Of a DNA stretch of 64,000 nt, positions 11,112-19,657 are shown piece after piece. The notes below the pieces were generated by a model, which saw nothing but the letters and a program-made list of their open reading frames with translations, did no database searches and was not told the origin of the DNA. Source of the stretch: Bordetella pertussis 18323 (lineage in GTDB: Bacteria > Pseudomonadota > Gammaproteobacteria > Burkholderiales > Burkholderiaceae_B); assembly GCF_000306945.1 (NCBI RefSeq), contig NC_018518.1, positions 3,979,847 through 4,043,846 of the forward strand. Reading direction: 5' to 3'. The first letter of the stretch is position 1, and the number at the start of each line of letters is the position of its first letter. A program made the position numbers and the translations under genes.

Positions 11112-11347
11112 GAGGTCTCCAATGCAGTTGGTATGGCTGCGGTTGATTCGGGCCGGGTTGGCCTTTCTTGTTATGTCTGACGGTCGATGAGGGTAATGCC
11201 GTCAGGCTGTCGGAAGTGTAGAAAACAATCGAAACAGCGTCATTGCGGGTATCCCCCAACCGGATTAATCCTGGCTGCAGAAAAAGGGGGACGCAGGTTG
11301 CGCCACGGGGAGTCCGGCAAGCAATTGTTGCGACGCACAAAAAGTGC

Positions 11348-11375
11348 TTGACAAGACTTTTTAGGTCCGTAGAAT
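11348..11375 (+). promoter_or_regulatory. Sigma-70-type promoter for the phasin gene
   Basis: TTGACA (11348-11353) and TAGAAT (11370-11375) are separated by 16 bases, a near-consensus promoter in an otherwise GC-rich 386-base gap. The phasin start is about 120 bases downstream, leaving a moderate 5' leader preceded by a good ribosome site (aggag, 11488-11492). The rest of the gap shows nothing else I can name. Confidence 0.6.
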
Positions 11376-11497
11376 GGCAATTGTGCAATGCAGCAAACGC
11401 GCCGGCGGTGAATTTTCCTACCAGATCCGCGCACGTTTTGTCGTCACAGACCGTCGTGAAATTTTCCGGCCCGGCCGGACCCTGACAGGAGATACCT

Positions 11498-12076
11498 ATG
11501 AGCGCCATCCCCCAACAAGTTCTGGCCCGCCAGAAAGCCACCGTCAACTCGCTGGTCGCCGCGCAATCGGCCATGTTCGCCGGTTTCGAAAAGCTGGTCG
11601 ACCTGAATCTGAAGGTCGTGCGCGCCACGCTGGACGAAGTCGCCCAGCAGTCGCAGCAAGCGGCTGAGCTGAAGGATCCGCAAGACGTTGCCTCGTTCAC
11701 CAGCGGCTTGGTGCAGCCGGGCGCCGAAAAGGCGCTGGCCTATGGCAAGCATGTGTACGACATCGTGGCCGGCGTGCAAGCCGAACTGGCCCAGCTGGCC
11801 GAGGCCCAGATCGCCGAAGGCCAACAGCAGCTGACCGAAGCGGTCGAGCAGTTCTCCAAGAACGCGCCCACCGGCTCGGAAAGCGCCGTGGCCCTGATCA
11901 AGTCGTCGCTGGCGACGGCCAACAGCGCCTACGATTCGCTGACCAAGGCTGCCAAGCAGGCCGCCGAAGTCGCCGAAAGCAACCTGAACGCCGCCGCCAA
12001 TGCCTCTTTCAAGGCTGCCAGCGACGCCGCCGAGGTCGCGACCAAGGCCGCGGGCCGCAATCGCCGCGCCGCCTGA
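11498..12076 (+). CDS. phaP: Phasin family protein (PHA granule-associated)
   Basis: The 192-residue, Ala-rich, almost entirely helical protein has the phasin domain (MSAIPQQVLARQKATVNSLVAAQSAMFAGFEKLVDLN-like start, then amphipathic helices). The C-terminus is an Ala/Lys/Glu repeat region ending in GRNRRAA. Phasins coat polyhydroxyalkanoate granules and control their size and number. No PHA synthase is nearby. The gene is monocistronic, with a strong promoter upstream and a hairpin terminator downstream, which fits an abundant protein. I could not exclude a related phasin-like stress protein. Confidence 0.87.
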   Translation: MSAIPQQVLARQKATVNSLVAAQSAMFAGFEKLVDLNLKVVRATLDEVAQQSQQAAELKDPQDVASFTSGLVQPGAEKALAYGKHVYDIVAGVQAELAQLAEAQIAEGQQQLTEAVEQFSKNAPTGSESAVALIKSSLATANSAYDSLTKAAKQAAEVAESNLNAAANASFKAASDAAEVATKAAGRNRRAA

Positions 12077-12146
12077 TCGTACCAGGGGGCTGTTGCGACA
12101 GCCCATACTGTAGTACTGTTGAGTGACAGAGCAGAGCTGGAATTCG

Positions 12147-12173
12147 GGCCACCTTCGGGTGGCCTCTTTTTTT
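12147..12173 (+). terminator. Rho-independent terminator after phasin
   Basis: The stem GGCCACC / GGTGGCC with a TTCG tetraloop is followed by TC and a run of seven T. It is a textbook intrinsic terminator between phaP and the convergent pyrD. Confidence 0.88.
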
Positions 12174-12223
12174 GCCCAAGGCAAAAAGCCCTCTTGGGGC
12201 CCATGCCCGCTCGGGATCCCGCC

Positions 12224-13273
12224 TCAGCGGCTGCCTTGGGCCAGTGCCCGCACGCATTCGCCGACCAGCGCCGGCCCGCGGTAGATCAGCCCGGTATACA
12301 GCTGCACCGCCTGGGCGCCGGCGGCCATTTTCTCGCTGGCCTGGCGGCCAGAGAGAATGCCTCCCACACCGATGATGGCCACCGCGTCGCCCAGGCGGCT
12401 GCGCAGCCGTTCGATGACACGCAGCGACAGTTCATGGACCGGCGCGCCCGATACGCCGCCGGCTTCCTCGGCGTGCGGCAGGCCTTGCACGGCATCGCGC
12501 GCCAGCGTGGTGTTGGTGGCGATGACGCCGTCGATGCCATGGCGCGGCAGGATCTCGGCGATGGCGTCGATCTGGTCGTCGCTCAGGTCAGGGGCGATCT
12601 TGACCGCCAGCGGCACGTGGCGCTGGTGCTGGTCGGCCAGCGCGAGGCGCCGCTCCTGCAGTTGCCCCAGCAGCGCCGACAGTTCGTCGCCGCCCTGCAG
12701 CGCGCGCAGGTTCTTGGTATTGGGGGAGGAAATGTTCACGGTCACGTAGTCGGCGTGCGGATAGACGCCGGCCAGGCCGATCAGGTAGTCCTCGGCCGCG
12801 CGTTCGATGGGCGTGTCGGCGTTCTTGCCGATGTTCAGGCCCAGGATCCCGCCCTGCGAGCGCCACTGGCTGCGCTGCACATTGGCGATGAAGGCATCCA
12901 GCCCCTGGTTGTTGAAGCCGAGGCGGTTGATCAGCGCGTTGGCGCGCGGCAGCCGGAACATGCGCGGCTTGGGGTTGCCGGGCTGGGCGCGCGGGGTGAC
13001 GGTGCCTACTTCCACGAAGCCGAAGCCCAGGTTGCCCAGCGCGTCGATGTGGGCGCCATTCTTGTCCAGGCCGGCCGCCAGCCCCACCGGGTTGCGCAGC
13101 GACAGGCCCATCAGCGTGGCGGGCGCCTCGGGCTGGGCGTGCAGCAGCTTGCGGGTCAGGCCGCAGTCGTAGGCGCGCTGCAGCTGGGCAAGCGTGACTT
13201 CGTGCGCGGTTTCCGCGTCCATGGCGAACAGCGCCGGGCGGGCCAGGGGGTAGGCGTGGAAGAGGATAGACAT
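12224..13273 (-). CDS. pyrD: Dihydroorotate dehydrogenase (quinone), class 2
   Basis: The 349-residue FMN enzyme oxidises dihydroorotate to orotate in pyrimidine synthesis and passes electrons to membrane quinone. Class 2 features are visible: the N-terminal helical extension ([21 protein letters not shown]), [19 protein letters not shown], and [11 protein letters not shown] with the catalytic-loop serine. The C-terminal phosphate-binding motif is [10 protein letters not shown]. Full length for the family. It is the last gene of a compact minus-strand cluster (LysR, NUDIX, aat, bpt, pyrD), starting 40 bases after bpt. Confidence 0.96.
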
Positions 13274-13313
13274 GGGGCGGAATTGTAGATCGACTTTGCC
13301 GCCCCGCGCGTGC

Positions 13314-14039
13314 TCAGGGCGGCGTTTCGCGCCAGGCGCCGTCCACGTGCATCTGCAGCGGCCGGAAATTGGCCTTGTAGGCCATCTTGCGGCTGTCGGC
13401 GATCCAGTAGCCCAGGTACAGCCAGGGCAGGTCCAGCGTGCGGCACTGTTCGATCTGCCACAGGATGCTGTAGGTGCCCAGGCTGCCGGCCATGTCGGGG
13501 TCGTAGAAGGTGTAGACCGACGACAGGCCGTCGTCGAGCACGTCGATGATGGAGATCATGGCCAGCTGGCCCTGCGGCGCGCGGAATTCCACCAGGCGCG
13601 TGTTGACGCGCGTGGTCAGCAGGAACTGCGCATACTGGGTGCGGCTGTCTTCGTCCATGCCGCCGCCGGGGTGGCGCCCTTGCTGGTAGCGGGTGTACAG
13701 GTCGTAGTGCTCGGGGGACCAGGCCAGTTCGGCCACGAAGGCGCGCAGCGCCTGGTGGCTGCGCCAGGCGCGGCGCTGCGTGCGGTTGGGCTCGAAGCGG
13801 GCCGCATCGACGCGCACCGGCACGCAGGCGTGGCAATTGTCGCAATGGGGCCGGTAGGTGAACAGGCCGCTGCGGCGAAAGCCCTGTTCCACCAGTTGCG
13901 AGTACGTGCCGGCGTTGATCAGGTGCCCGGGCGCCGCCACCTGCGAACGCGCCTGCCTGCCTGGCAGGTAGCTGCAGGGGTAGGGGGCAGTGGCATAAAA
14001 CTGCAGCGTGGAGAAGGGGAGTTCTTTTAGCTGGCTCAT
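13314..14039 (-). CDS. bpt: Aspartate/glutamate leucyltransferase (ATE-like)
   Basis: The 241-residue protein matches bacterial Bpt, which transfers Leu from Leu-tRNA to proteins with N-terminal Asp or Glu and so marks them for ClpS/ClpAP in the N-end rule. It has the ATE N-terminal domain with its cysteine cluster ([13 protein letters not shown]), the family core, and the C-terminal GNAT-like ATE_C region ([19 protein letters not shown]). The start at 14039 (MSQLKELPF) is preferred; an in-frame ATG at 14048 adds three residues. It follows the frameshifted aat by about 36 bases, so the two leucyl-transfer genes were an operon. Confidence 0.94.
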
Positions 14040-14075
14040 GTCGGGCATGCCGGCGTCTGGTCGCCGGCACGTGGC

Positions 14076-14838
14076 TTACATCATAACGCCGTTGGCCGGC
14101 GGCAGCGGATGCAGCATGCCGGCGCTGTCGAGCCGGCCGCTGCGCCACGGCAGGCGGGGTTGCGCGACGGCATGGGCGATGTGTTCGATGAAGCGCGCGC
14201 GGCACCGGACGCGCGCCCAGGCGCGCCAGGTGGCCGGTCTGCTGCTGGCAATCGATCCAGGCCACCTGGTGGCGGCGCAGGAAAGCCACCAGGTGCGCCA
14301 GGGCGATCTTGGAGGCGTCGGTGGCGCGCGCGAACATCGATTCGCCATAGAACATGTGCCCCAGGCTGACGCCGTACAGGCCGCCGGCCAGCTCGCCGTC
14401 GATCCAGGTTTCGATGCTGTGCACGAATCCCGCCGCATGCCAGCTGCGATAGGCTTGCTGGACGGCCGGGCTGATCCAGGTGCCGGGCTGGCCGTGGCGC
14501 GGCGCGGCGCACTCGTGCAGGACCCTGGCGAAGGCCGTGTCGACGCGCACCTGCAGGCGCGCGGCGGGGTCGTGTTCGGTGCGGGCCAAGGCGCGCAGGC
14601 GCTTGCGCAGCGAGTGCGAGGGCGCGAAGTCGGCGCATGCCAGCACCATGCGCGGGTCCGGGCTCCACCACAGGATGGGTTCGCCCTCCGCGTACCAGGG
14701 GAAAATGCCGTGCGCATAGGCCTGGGCCAGCCGTTCGGGCGACAGGTCGGCGCCCGCGGCCAGCAATCCGTCGGGATCGCGCAGCGCTTGTTCGACCGGG
14801 GGAAACGGCGTGTCGGCGGCCAGCCAGGGCAGTTTCAA
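14076..14838 (-). pseudogene. aat: Leucyl/phenylalanyl-tRNA-protein transferase, frameshifted
   Basis: The first 215 codons encode a normal Aat protein ([83 protein letters not shown]). At a GCGCGCGC run (14193-14200) the frame changes and the expected ending ([10 protein letters not shown] to NGVMM) continues two bases out of phase. The 763-base span is two short of a 765-base intact gene, so one dinucleotide is missing. Unshifted translation would run on over bpt to 560 residues. Aat adds Leu or Phe to N-terminal Lys or Arg. A sequencing error or slippage-based switching are alternatives to a true pseudogene. Confidence 0.82.
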
Positions 14839-14842
14839 GGGA

Positions 14843-15424
14843 TCAGCGGTGCGATTCGAGGCTGTAGTGGTGGGTGGGGAATTCGCCCTTGCGCCGGTCT
14901 TCCAGATAGCGCCTGAGCGTGGTGACCACGGTGCGGAACGACAAATCGTCCCAGGGGATTTCCGCCTCGTCGAAATAGCGCGCCTCCAGGCTTTCCGGTC
15001 CGGGGTCCAGGCCCGGCCCGAGCGCCTCGGCCAGGTAGAAGAAGTGCACCTGCTCGACCTGCGGCACGTCGATCACCCTATACAGCTGGCCCAGCCGGAT
15101 GCGGGCGCCCGATTCCTCGAGGGTTTCGCGTTCGGCGCCCTGGGCGGTGCTTTCGCCCAGCTCCATGAAGCCCGCCGGCAGCGTCCAGGTATCGTAGCGC
15201 GGCTCGATGGCGCGCCGGCACAGCAGGATGCGGTTCTCCCAGACGGGAACGGTGCCCACCACCATGCGAGGATTCTGGTAATGAATGGCGCCGCAGCGGT
15301 CACAGATGTCGCGGGCGCGGTTGTCGCCCTCGGGCACGCGGTGATCGACCGGCGAGCCGCATTGGCTGCAAAAGCGCGCGCGGCGCGGCGCGGGGAAATA
15401 CTGGAGGGACTGTTGGGCGCTCAT
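14843..15424 (-). CDS. NUDIX hydrolase with zinc ribbon
   Basis: The 193-residue protein has an N-terminal zinc ribbon (CSQCGSP and CDRCGA) followed by a NUDIX domain with the complete box [22 protein letters not shown]. It probably hydrolyses a nucleoside diphosphate-linked compound. The layout recalls ADP-ribose/NADH-type pyrophosphatases, but the exact substrate is unknown. It overlaps the LysR gene by 4 bases (ATGA) and ends 4 bases before aat, so it is translationally linked to both. Confidence 0.9.
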   Translation of the reverse strand: MSAQQSLQYFPAPRRARFCSQCGSPVDHRVPEGDNRARDICDRCGAIHYQNPRMVVGTVPVWENRILLCRRAIEPRYDTWTLPAGFMELGESTAQGAERETLEESGARIRLGQLYRVIDVPQVEQVHFFYLAEALGPGLDPGPESLEARYFDEAEIPWDDLSFRTVVTTLRRYLEDRRKGEFPTHHYSLESHR

Positions 15425-16332
15425 GAACGCGATTCTAACGGTTGGCGCGCGCCGCCGAAGCGCTTTTCCAGGTGCTCGACGAACGAGCGGACCTTGGGCG
15501 ACAGGAAACGCCGGTGGGGGTAGACGGCCATCATCGTGATGAGCGAATGGCGGTAGTCGGTCAGCAGCGCCGTGAGGCGGCCGGCGCGCAGGTCCTCGCC
15601 CACCAGGAATTCGGGCTGCAGGATGATGCCGTGGCCGGCCAGCGCGGCGGTGCGCAGCACATCGCCGTTATTGGCGCGGAAGGTGGCGTTGACGCGCACC
15701 ACGTGGGTCTGGCCGTCCTTTTCGAAGTGCCAGTCGTTGCCGGTGCTGGCATAGGCATAGTGCAGGCAGCGATGGCGGCGCAGGTCCTCCGGTTGCGCAG
15801 GCGCGCCGTAGCGTTCGAGATAGGCCGGGGCGGCGCAGGCCACCAGCTGCTGCGGCGCCAGCGGCCGGGCCACCAGCGAGGAGTCGACCAGCGGGCCGAT
15901 GCGTACCGCCACGTCGTATCCTTCCTCCACCAGGTCGACGACCCGGTCGTTGAGATCCAGGTCGATGACCACTTCGGGGTAGCGCAGCAGGTAGTCGGCG
16001 ATGGCCGGGCCCAGGTGCAGTACGCCGAACGACACCGGCGCGCTGATGCGCAGCCGTCCGGCAGGCTGGCTGCCCTGGGCCTGCAAGGCCAGGTCGAGCT
16101 CGGCCAGTTCGGCCAGCACCGGCCGGATGCGGTCGTAGAACGCCCGTCCTGCGTCGGTCAGGCTCAGCTTGCGCGTGGTGCGGTTGAGCAGCCGTACCCC
16201 GTACTTCCGCTCGAGAAAGGCGACCTGGCGCGTCACCACCGAGCGGGCCTGGTCCGTCTTGTCGGCGGCCGCGGCGAACGAGCCGAGTTCTACCACCCGG
16301 GCGAAGGTCTGCATGGCAGTGTGCGTGTCCAC
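15421..16332 (-). CDS. LysR-family transcriptional regulator
   Basis: The 303-residue protein has an N-terminal LysR helix-turn-helix (about 5-64, MQTFARVVELGSFAAAADKTDQARSVVTRQVAFLE) and a periplasmic-binding-like effector domain (about 90-295). It belongs to the CrgA/DsdC-like group common in Burkholderiales. It is divergent from the DoxX gene, and a perfect dyad sits immediately upstream of its start, suggesting that it represses itself and controls DoxX. The downstream housekeeping genes are joined to it by a 4-base overlap with the NUDIX gene. Confidence 0.93.
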   Translation of the reverse strand: MDTHTAMQTFARVVELGSFAAAADKTDQARSVVTRQVAFLERKYGVRLLNRTTRKLSLTDAGRAFYDRIRPVLAELAELDLALQAQGSQPAGRLRISAPVSFGVLHLGPAIADYLLRYPEVVIDLDLNDRVVDLVEEGYDVAVRIGPLVDSSLVARPLAPQQLVACAAPAYLERYGAPAQPEDLRRHRCLHYAYASTGNDWHFEKDGQTHVVRVNATFRANNGDVLRTAALAGHGIILQPEFLVGEDLRAGRLTALLTDYRHSLITMMAVYPHRRFLSPKVRSFVEHLEKRFGGARQPLESRS

Positions 16333-16357
16333 TATTGTTCCTACTTTGACAACAATA
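16333..16357. promoter_or_regulatory. Putative LysR-type operator (TATTGTT-N11-AACAATA)
   Basis: A perfect 7-bp inverted repeat separated by 11 bases contains the T-N11-A signature of LysR sites. It begins one base upstream of the divergent LysR start codon and precedes doxX by about 90 bases. A TTGACA box (16346-16351) lies inside it. The 115-base intergenic region is notably AT-rich for this chromosome. The sequence shows the dyad; its use as operator is inferred. Confidence 0.6.
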
Positions 16358-16447
16358 ATTTGCTATTTTGCATGTTTATCTTCATTTCGGGAATCGAGAC
16401 AATGCCCGGGCTTGGCGCGCCGTCCGGCGCGCTCATTGGAGAAAGAC

Positions 16448-16849
16448 ATGATCGATTCCCGTACGGCTCCCTATGCCGTCCTGTTGCTGAGACTGGCGCT
16501 GGGCGTGATGTACCTGGCCCATGGCCTGACCAAGCTGCTCGTGTTCACGCTGCCCGGCACGGCCCAGTTCTTCGCCAAGGTGGGGTTTGCCGGCTGGCTG
16601 GCCTATCCCGTGACGTACTTCGAGATCGTTGGCGGGGTGCTGCTGATCCTGGGTATCTACCCGCGCTGGGTTGCGGCCATTGCCGCCGTGCAATTGCTGG
16701 CTGCCGCCACGGTGCACGCGGGCAATGGCTGGGTGTTCGGCAATCCGGGCGGGGGCTGGGAGTATCCGGTTTTCCTGGCGGTCGGTGCCGCGGCGCTGGC
16801 GCTGCTGGGCAATGGCAAGGCCGCGCTCCTGCCACGTCCGCGCGCCTGA
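16448..16849 (+). CDS. DoxX family membrane protein
   Basis: The 133-residue protein has four predicted transmembrane helices and the DoxX pattern LLLRLALGVMYLAHGLTKL near the N-terminus and YFEIVGGVLLILGI in the middle. It starts at ATG 16448 with a good GGAGAAAG ribosome site 3-10 bases upstream. DoxX-type proteins are linked to quinone or thiol redox and oxidative stress, but this one has no proven activity. It is divergent from the LysR regulator, its likely controller. Confidence 0.9.
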   Translation: MIDSRTAPYAVLLLRLALGVMYLAHGLTKLLVFTLPGTAQFFAKVGFAGWLAYPVTYFEIVGGVLLILGIYPRWVAAIAAVQLLAAATVHAGNGWVFGNPGGGWEYPVFLAVGAAALALLGNGKAALLPRPRA

Positions 16850-16866
16850 GGACGGCGCGGCAGGCC

Positions 16867-17469
16867 CTAGGCGGGCTTGGCCGGGTTGGCCACGAAGCCC
16901 AGGCGGCGCGCGACATCGCCGCTGGCCACGCCATGCAGCGGCGCGGCGTTCGGCCAGGCAGGGTGCGACACCATGAGGGGCGGCCGGCCCGGTTCGGGCC
17001 AGCCTGTTTCCAGCACGTCGGCCAGCGCCTGGCCGTCCACGTGCAACTGCGCCAGCAGCGGCGCCAGTTCGCGGTCTTCGACCAGCCCGGGGCCCGCCGC
17101 CGTGGATGCGTACAGGCGCCCCTCGTCGTCCAGCCACCACTGCCGCACGGCGGTGACGGCCTGGCCGGTATGGGTCTGCAGGCCGGAGAATTCGTCGGCG
17201 CGGCGCAGGATCAGCGGCGCCGCATCCAGGCGCACATACACACGCTGCGGGCCGTTCTGGAAAAACCAGTTGCCCTGCGCATCGCATTCGTAGTTGCGGC
17301 CGATGAAGGCGAGGATCTGCGGGCTGGTGATGGACTCTCCCGGGGCGCCGCGCGCCGCGTCGCCTTGCGGATGCAGGTGCCAGCGGCCGCGGGCGTCCAG
17401 CGACAGCCAGCCGTACACTGCCGGCACGTCGGGCCAGCGGGCCAAAGCGTCTTTTACCAGTTGATCCAT
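16867..17469 (-). CDS. Conserved protein, DUF2946-like
   Basis: The 200-residue soluble protein begins MDQLVKDALARWPDVPAVYGWLSLDARGRW, a pattern I associate with the DUF2946 family of Burkholderiales. It has no signal peptide, membrane segment or cofactor motif. It converges with doxX with only 17 bases between stops. Function unknown; the family name is from memory and should be treated as tentative. Confidence 0.75.
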   Translation of the reverse strand: MDQLVKDALARWPDVPAVYGWLSLDARGRWHLHPQGDAARGAPGESITSPQILAFIGRNYECDAQGNWFFQNGPQRVYVRLDAAPLILRRADEFSGLQTHTGQAVTAVRQWWLDDEGRLYASTAAGPGLVEDRELAPLLAQLHVDGQALADVLETGWPEPGRPPLMVSHPAWPNAAPLHGVASGDVARRLGFVANPAKPA

Positions 17470-17526
17470 AGCGCCACGGGACGGATTCCGGCCGCCATTA
17501 TAGGCAAGCGCGCGCGCCGGGCCGCG

Positions 17527-17871
17527 CTACGGCCGGATCACCATGGGCGGCGCGCTGATGATGATGGCAGGGTTGGCGGGGATCATCGGCACCATGGCTG
17601 GCTGCGCATAGCCATAGTCATAGCCGGACCGGTAGCCCGGGCATTTGCGCTTTTCGCGGTACTCGCCGTTGCGTTTCCACTTGCGCTCGACCTTGCACGC
17701 GCCGTCCCAGTATTTTTCCTTGTATTCGCGGCGCGGGCGGTAATCGTCATCGTCGTCATCGTCGTCGGCGCGCGCCATCATGGGCGCGCAGGCCAGGGTC
17801 AGCGCAACCAGCGCCAGCAGCAGGCGGGCTCCGTGGCGCGCCGACGGACGGGGAAAATGCAGGGTAGGCAT
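17527..17871 (-). CDS. Small exported protein with poly-Asp tract
   Basis: The 114-residue product has a signal peptide (residues about 1-36, hydrophobic LLLALVALTLACAPMMARA) followed at once by eight Asp residues. A basic, Tyr-rich segment (YKEKYWDGACKVERKWKRNGEYREK) and a Pro/Met/Ile-rich tail follow. The start at 17871 (MPTLHF) gives a proper signal sequence. It resembles small periplasmic DUF-type proteins of Bordetella, with unknown role; the acidic run might bind a metal ion. The Asp tract is encoded by an imperfect GTC/ATC repeat. Confidence 0.75.
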   Translation of the reverse strand: MPTLHFPRPSARHGARLLLALVALTLACAPMMARADDDDDDDDYRPRREYKEKYWDGACKVERKWKRNGEYREKRKCPGYRSGYDYGYAQPAMVPMIPANPAIIISAPPMVIRP

Positions 17872-18022
17872 GGGCGTGCGGACGTAATTGCGACGGCCAC
17901 ACGTTAGCAACGCGCGCGCAAATCTTGGGTACGCAGGGTAGGGAAGGGTAACCAGATGCGCAGGGCGCCAAACCCGCATCCTGGAACAAGAAGGCCCGCG
18001 ACGCGGCGGGCCTTGAAGTGTT

Positions 18023-18096
18023 TGGAGGCGCAAGCCGGAATCGAACCGACGTACACGGATTTGCAATCCGCTGCATAACCACTCTGCCATTGCGCC
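18023..18096 (-). tRNA. tRNA-Cys (GCA)
   Basis: On the minus strand the sequence folds as a cloverleaf with GGCGCAA acceptor, anticodon GCA, the T-arm GGTTCGATTCC and an encoded CCA end. It follows tRNA-Gly by about 60 bases in the same direction. Confidence 0.96.
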
Positions 18097-18156
18097 GGCA
18101 GGCTACAAGAAAAAAGGAAGCACGGCAGGTAACCGCTAGCTTCCCTTTTTGGTGTT

Positions 18157-18232
18157 TGGAGCGGGAAACGAGTCTCGAACTCGCGACCTCAACCTTGGCA
18201 AGGTTGCGCTCTACCAACTGAGCTATTCCCGC
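18157..18232 (-). tRNA. tRNA-Gly (GCC)
   Basis: The minus-strand cloverleaf has GCGGGAA acceptor, D-arm AGCTCAGTTGGTAGAGC, anticodon GCC, T-arm GAGTTCGAGACTC and an encoded CCA. It is upstream of tRNA-Cys and probably co-transcribed with it. Confidence 0.97.
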
Positions 18233-18354
18233 ATGGGTACTGCTTAAGGCCAAGCAACGCAGAAGTCTCCCGTCTGGAAAATTCCCACATGCTGCTCAAC
18301 GAAGAAAAAAATTATACACGATTTCGGCTGTCGGGTTCAAGTCGCAGGCGGCGC

Positions 18355-18613
18355 TTACGTGCCGGGCAGGGCGATCCCCATGGCGGCGAACATGCCGCCG
18401 CAGGTCTTGTTGAAACGCCGGCCGGCCCGCTGCAGGAAGGGCCTGACCTTGTGGGCCGCGCGCGCCAGTCCGTACTCGACCACGAATTCCATGGCGGCGA
18501 AGGTGGCGGCCATGACGGCGAATTGGGTAGCCAGGCTGCGCGCCGGGTCGATGAACTGCGGCAGGAACGCGCCAAAGAAAAGCAGGGCCTTGGGATTGGA
18601 GACGGCGGCTAGC
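18355..18613 (-). pseudogene. LysE-family transporter, 5' end lost at IS481 copy 2
   Basis: Only the last ~85 codons remain: LAAVSNPKALLFFGAFLPQFID and a hydrophobic helix, ending IALPGT. This is the C-terminal half of a LysE/RhtB-type amino-acid exporter. IS481 copy 2 cuts it at a CTA Leu codon. On the far side of the element there is no N-terminal half; a complete unrelated flavoprotein gene ends there instead. The missing part must be elsewhere or deleted, so this is a remnant created by an IS481-mediated rearrangement. Confidence 0.88.
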
Positions 18614-19559
18614 TGTGAACTGTCAATAGGTTGTATTCGTCCAGGTTGAGTCTGGAGATGGGTACAGCGCGCCCGATGCCTTGGTGGGGTCGATGCCAGT
18701 TGTAGTGGTGTAGCCAGGATTTCATGGCATCGGCTCGGTGTTGGGAGTTCTGGTAGGTGTGAGCGTAAGCCCACTCACGCAAGGCCGACTGGATGAAGCG
18801 TTCGGCCTTGCCATTGGTCTGTGGGCGGTAAGGTCGGGTAAAGCGGTGCTTGATGCCCAGCTCATGGCACAGCGCGGCGAAGGCGCGGCTGCGAAAGGCC
18901 GAGCCATTGTCGGTGAGCAAGCGCTGGATGGTCACGCCCAGGCGCTGGTAGTAGGCCACTGCGTCCTTGAGGAACTGGACGGCGCTGGGGAAGCGCTCGT
19001 CGGGGTGGATGTCGGTGAAGGCCACGCGGGCGTGGTCATCGATGGCCACGAAGACGAAGTCCCAGCCGGCCCCCTCAACGGTATCGCGTCGGTTGCCCGT
19101 GACCCGGTGGCCAGGGCGCTGGATACGTCCCAGCTTCTTGATGTCGATGTGCAGCAGATCGCCGGGGGCCTGATGCTCGTAGCGCACCACCGGCTCGGCC
19201 GGCTCCAGGTCGGCCAGGTGCGACAGACCGGCGCGGGCCAGGACGCGGCTGACGGTGCTGGCTGACACGCCCAGCGCCTGGGCGATGCGCGCTTGGGTCA
19301 GCCGCTTGCGGCGCAGCTCCACGATAGCCAGCGCCTTGGCCGGCGCAATCGCTCGGGGCGAGACCGTCGGGCGCGAGGACGCATCGGCCAAGCCCGCCTG
19401 GCCCTGAGCCAGGAAGCGGCCCAGCCATTTGCGCACAGTCGGCGCGGTGACCCCATAGGCGCGGGCCGCTTCAGGCACACAAACTTGATGGGCGATCAAT
19501 TGCTGGACCATTTCGAGTCGACGTAGGAAGGTCAATCGGGCATGCTTATGGGTGTTCAT
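18609..19559 (-). CDS. IS481 transposase, copy 2
   Basis: This is the same 316-residue transposase as copy 1, with D139, D217 and E253 intact. The only difference visible in the protein is the last residue: Ser here, because the TAG stop (18609-18611) lies in the flanking GCTAG rather than within the element. Confidence 0.96.
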   Translation of the reverse strand: MNTHKHARLTFLRRLEMVQQLIAHQVCVPEAARAYGVTAPTVRKWLGRFLAQGQAGLADASSRPTVSPRAIAPAKALAIVELRRKRLTQARIAQALGVSASTVSRVLARAGLSHLADLEPAEPVVRYEHQAPGDLLHIDIKKLGRIQRPGHRVTGNRRDTVEGAGWDFVFVAIDDHARVAFTDIHPDERFPSAVQFLKDAVAYYQRLGVTIQRLLTDNGSAFRSRAFAALCHELGIKHRFTRPYRPQTNGKAERFIQSALREWAYAHTYQNSQHRADAMKSWLHHYNWHRPHQGIGRAVPISRLNLDEYNLLTVHS

Positions 19560-19656
19560 CCGGCCGGGCTCCTTGAGTGAACTGGGGGGGTGGCGATTTC
19601 CAGTTTCTCAAATCCGGTTCGGATGAACCATGCATACAACCTATTGAATCTTCACA
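18614..19656 (-). mobile_element. IS481, copy 2 (mismatched flanks)
   Basis: A complete 1043-bp IS481 in inverse orientation. The flanking hexamers are gctagc (18608-18613) and gctaga (19657-19662), so the expected 6-bp duplication is not identical. The left flank is a cut gene and the right flank an intact one. Together this suggests that the copy is a hybrid formed by recombination between two IS481 copies. It has a seven-C run (CCACCCCCCCAG) upstream of the transposase start, unlike the other copies. Confidence 0.96.
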
Positions 19657-19657
19657 G

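Noticed and set aside
13156..14838. 560-codon run-on frame across aat and bpt
   Set aside because: Only the first 215 codons are Aat; the rest is out of frame with bpt. I treat it as a frameshifted aat plus intact bpt.
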